Under the pieces are notes generated by a model. That model was not told where the DNA came from, ran no database searches, and saw only the letters and a list, made by a program, of their open reading frames with translations. Positions 62,678 to 64,000 of a DNA stretch of 64,000 bases are shown in pieces; position 1 is the first letter of the stretch, and each line of letters opens with the position of its first letter. Source of the stretch: Phaeocystidibacter sp965659415 (GTDB taxonomy: Bacteria; Bacteroidota; Bacteroidia; Flavobacteriales; Schleiferiaceae); NCBI GenBank assembly GCA_965659415.1, contig CBFHVA010000002.1, positions 173,221 to 237,220 on the forward strand, read 5' to 3'. The position numbers and the translations under genes were made by a program.

Positions 62678-63220
62678 TTATCGCGTCTTACCGATTCGTA
62701 AACCGACGCTCAAACAATAGAAGCGAGCTTGGGGTACCACTCGTGCGGAAACGGTCATACCGATGAGCGATTGCGTCTTCACATCCCACGCTACACCGAG
62801 CGAAACCCCGTCGGTGTTTGAAAAGGGGAATGGTTCAAGTCCAGCAACGGGTTGGTTTTCGCGAAGTTTTACCCTCGACCAACCCAAGAGCGGCGTAATG
62901 CTGACCTCATCGCCCACCAGGAAAGTGTATCCTGCGTCGGCGGAGAATACAACCAACTGTTCCGCTCTTACCTCAGAATAATCGTCATATATACTGGGTG
63001 AAGTGTTTACTTCGAATCGCATTTTGATGCGTTTGAATTGCAAGGCCATGTTCCAATGAATGCCAGCACGAGTGGTTTGAAGCACGGAAGCATTAAGTCC
63101 CAGAACACCTGAAATGAGAAATGATTTGAGTTCAGGTGATTCGTTAGGCGATTCAGTTTGACCGAATAGTCCGGTTGATAATACGGCCAACAGGGCCGTG
63201 GAGATGGCGAACTTTTTCAT
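62678..63220 (-). CDS. Outer-membrane beta-barrel protein, intact paralogue
   Basis: The 180-residue protein has a signal peptide (MKKFAISTALLAVLSTGLFGQ) and about eight amphipathic strands, such as MALQFKRIKMRFEVN, SADAGYTFLVGDE and ITPLLGWSRVKL, ending in YCLSVGLRIGKTR. It is the working member of a tandem pair whose second copy (65 bp downstream) carries a nonsense codon. It resembles small PorT/OmpW-like barrels; function unknown. Confidence 0.8.
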   Translation of the reverse strand: MKKFAISTALLAVLSTGLFGQTESPNESPELKSFLISGVLGLNASVLQTTRAGIHWNMALQFKRIKMRFEVNTSPSIYDDYSEVRAEQLVVFSADAGYTFLVGDEVSITPLLGWSRVKLRENQPVAGLEPFPFSNTDGVSLGVAWDVKTQSLIGMTVSARVVPQARFYCLSVGLRIGKTR

Positions 63221-63269
63221 ACTAATTAGTTTTGAGGTAGTGGTTGATTTGGGTGGTGAGACGAACGAA

Positions 63270-64000
63270 CTACAAGTCGGGAGGAATTTTCACGCAAAGG
63301 GCTTCATACCCATTGTGCATGTACATAACGCGGCGAATGGGGTCAATGACGATCCGAGATCTTACTTCGCCGAGGTGCTCAACTTGTGATTCATCAATGA
63401 GAAGGTCACCAGTTAATGCATCACAAATGACCAGTTGATGAGCACTATAAAAGAGCTTCCCTTCGAAGTAGGTGAAGCGATCGTTAAAACCATAGGGATG
63501 GTCTTGTAGGATCCACTCAATATCGCCATTTGAGGCATTTACCCCAACAACTTCATCACTCGCACTTTTAATTATCATGACTCCATCACCAAGGTGGAAA
63601 TCACCGCCAAAGAACTGAAAAGTCAAAGTTGGATTTAGCGAGGCAAAGTCTTGCGACCATAAGGTGTTTCCTGACTCCAAATCAATCGCCACGGCATTGT
63701 GCCTCAGGAGTCCGTAAACAACACCGTCTTCTATTTTAAGCGGCACTATACCGGAGCCTTCCATAAAATCTGTGTTTCTCCACAAAAGTGTATCTGCTGT
63801 GAGATTAAAGGCGAAGATGTCGGTGCGATCCGATGAGCCGGTGTAGCTGCGATTCTTCCAAACCACGACTTCATCTCCGTTGGCCAAGGTTCCGAAGCCC
63901 ATGGAATCAAATCCGGGTTTATAATTATCGGTTCGGTCAAACGCGTACACCGTATCCCATGCCAATTGGTCTACTGGTGAGCGCATGATGGCTGCGCTGT
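63270..64000 (-). CDS. PQQ-like beta-propeller protein (5' end beyond window)
   Basis: At least 243 residues are visible and the frame is open to the window edge; ATG 63986 is probably internal. Repeats such as DRTDIFAFNLTADTLLWRN, AVAIDLESGNTLWSQDF and VVGVNASNGDIEWI are typical of the PQQ-binding-like beta-propeller with tryptophan docking. The protein is probably exported, but its N-terminus is not visible. No cofactor or partner can be identified. Confidence 0.85.
   Translation of the reverse strand, partial: SAAIMRSPVDQLAWDTVYAFDRTDNYKPGFDSMGFGTLANGDEVVVWKNRSYTGSSDRTDIFAFNLTADTLLWRNTDFMEGSGIVPLKIEDGVVYGLLRHNAVAIDLESGNTLWSQDFASLNPTLTFQFFGGDFHLGDGVMIIKSASDEVVGVNASNGDIEWILQDHPYGFNDRFTYFEGKLFYSAHQLVICDALTGDLLIDESQVEHLGEVRSRIVIDPIRRVMYMHNGYEALCVKIPPDL

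Noticed and set aside
1..64000. CRISPR arrays, defence islands, toxin-antitoxin pairs, prophage
   Set aside because: No regularly spaced repeats, cas genes, restriction genes, integrases or phage structural genes were seen; the YwqK-type protein has no toxin partner beside it.

Overview
The window looks like a chromosomal segment of a member of the Bacteroidota, most likely a marine or aquatic Flavobacteriales relative. Base composition looks balanced, around mid-40s percent G+C by eye. Supporting evidence is the set of families restricted to or typical of this phylum (DUF4175, GSCFA, DUF3078, DUF4399, a T9SS type A C-terminal sorting domain), the scarcity of Shine-Dalgarno sequences, and several perfect TAnnTTTG promoter elements upstream of genes. 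There is no prophage, plasmid, intact IS, CRISPR array or rRNA operon. Apart from two intergenic stretches the window reads as core genome.

Layout. 1-6.5 kb: a partial DUF4175 membrane protein diverges from a three-gene operon (TPR sensor kinase with an eroded ATPase domain, LuxR-type response regulator, lipoprotein). 6.5-9.5 kb: rpiB, a DnaA-box-rich AT-rich gap that is a candidate replication origin, a MORN/YwqK-repeat protein and a Nudix hydrolase. 9.5-17.4 kb: GSCFA protein, ALDH7-type dehydrogenase, cupin, MutT, DUF2752/TM2 pair, outer-membrane protein, lipoprotein, and an MBOAT plus SGNH acylation pair. 17.4-25.8 kb: two 110-bp non-coding repeats, tRNA-Cys, folB, gltX, an M28 peptidase, DUF819 and TauE transporters, and a MutS2 protein without Smr domain. 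25.8-28.4 kb: two neighbouring decayed genes (acyl-ACP thioesterase and hybrid histidine kinase). 28.4-36.5 kb: lysS, small conserved proteins, a fused alpha/beta 2-oxoacid dehydrogenase E1, a VWA-like secreted protein, an 840-bp gene-free region and a DUF3078 protein.

36.5-51.4 kb is dominated by phenylacetyl-CoA catabolism in two minus-strand groups: paaZ, an ABM-domain protein and a paaF-like hydratase; and an eight-gene run paaG-paaH-unknown-paaI-histidine kinase-thiolase-DUF1801-paaY with divergent paaD. The epoxidase subunits PaaABCE and the ligase PaaK are not in the window. Between the groups lie a prolyl oligopeptidase operon and a T9SS-secreted protein. 51.4-64 kb: acetolactate-decarboxylase-like lipoprotein, rseP, M1 peptidase, biotin carboxyl carrier protein, DUF4399 lipoprotein, acyl-CoA thioesterase, a 52-aa small protein, SIMPL protein, a probable membrane-tethered regulator with secreted partners, an alpha/beta hydrolase, a tandem outer-membrane paralogue pair of which one is broken, and a partial beta-propeller protein.

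The least expected observation is that three genes are interrupted by in-frame nonsense codons, each a different stop (TAA, TGA, TAG). One of them also has a 3' frameshift and altered motif residues, so this is gene decay rather than recoding. I did not find a convincing new multi-gene defence or mobile system. The candidates most worth a second look are the DnaA-box cluster, the probable pseudokinase/regulator pair, the membrane-tethered regulator locus at 59-61 kb and the unknown gene inside the paa operon.
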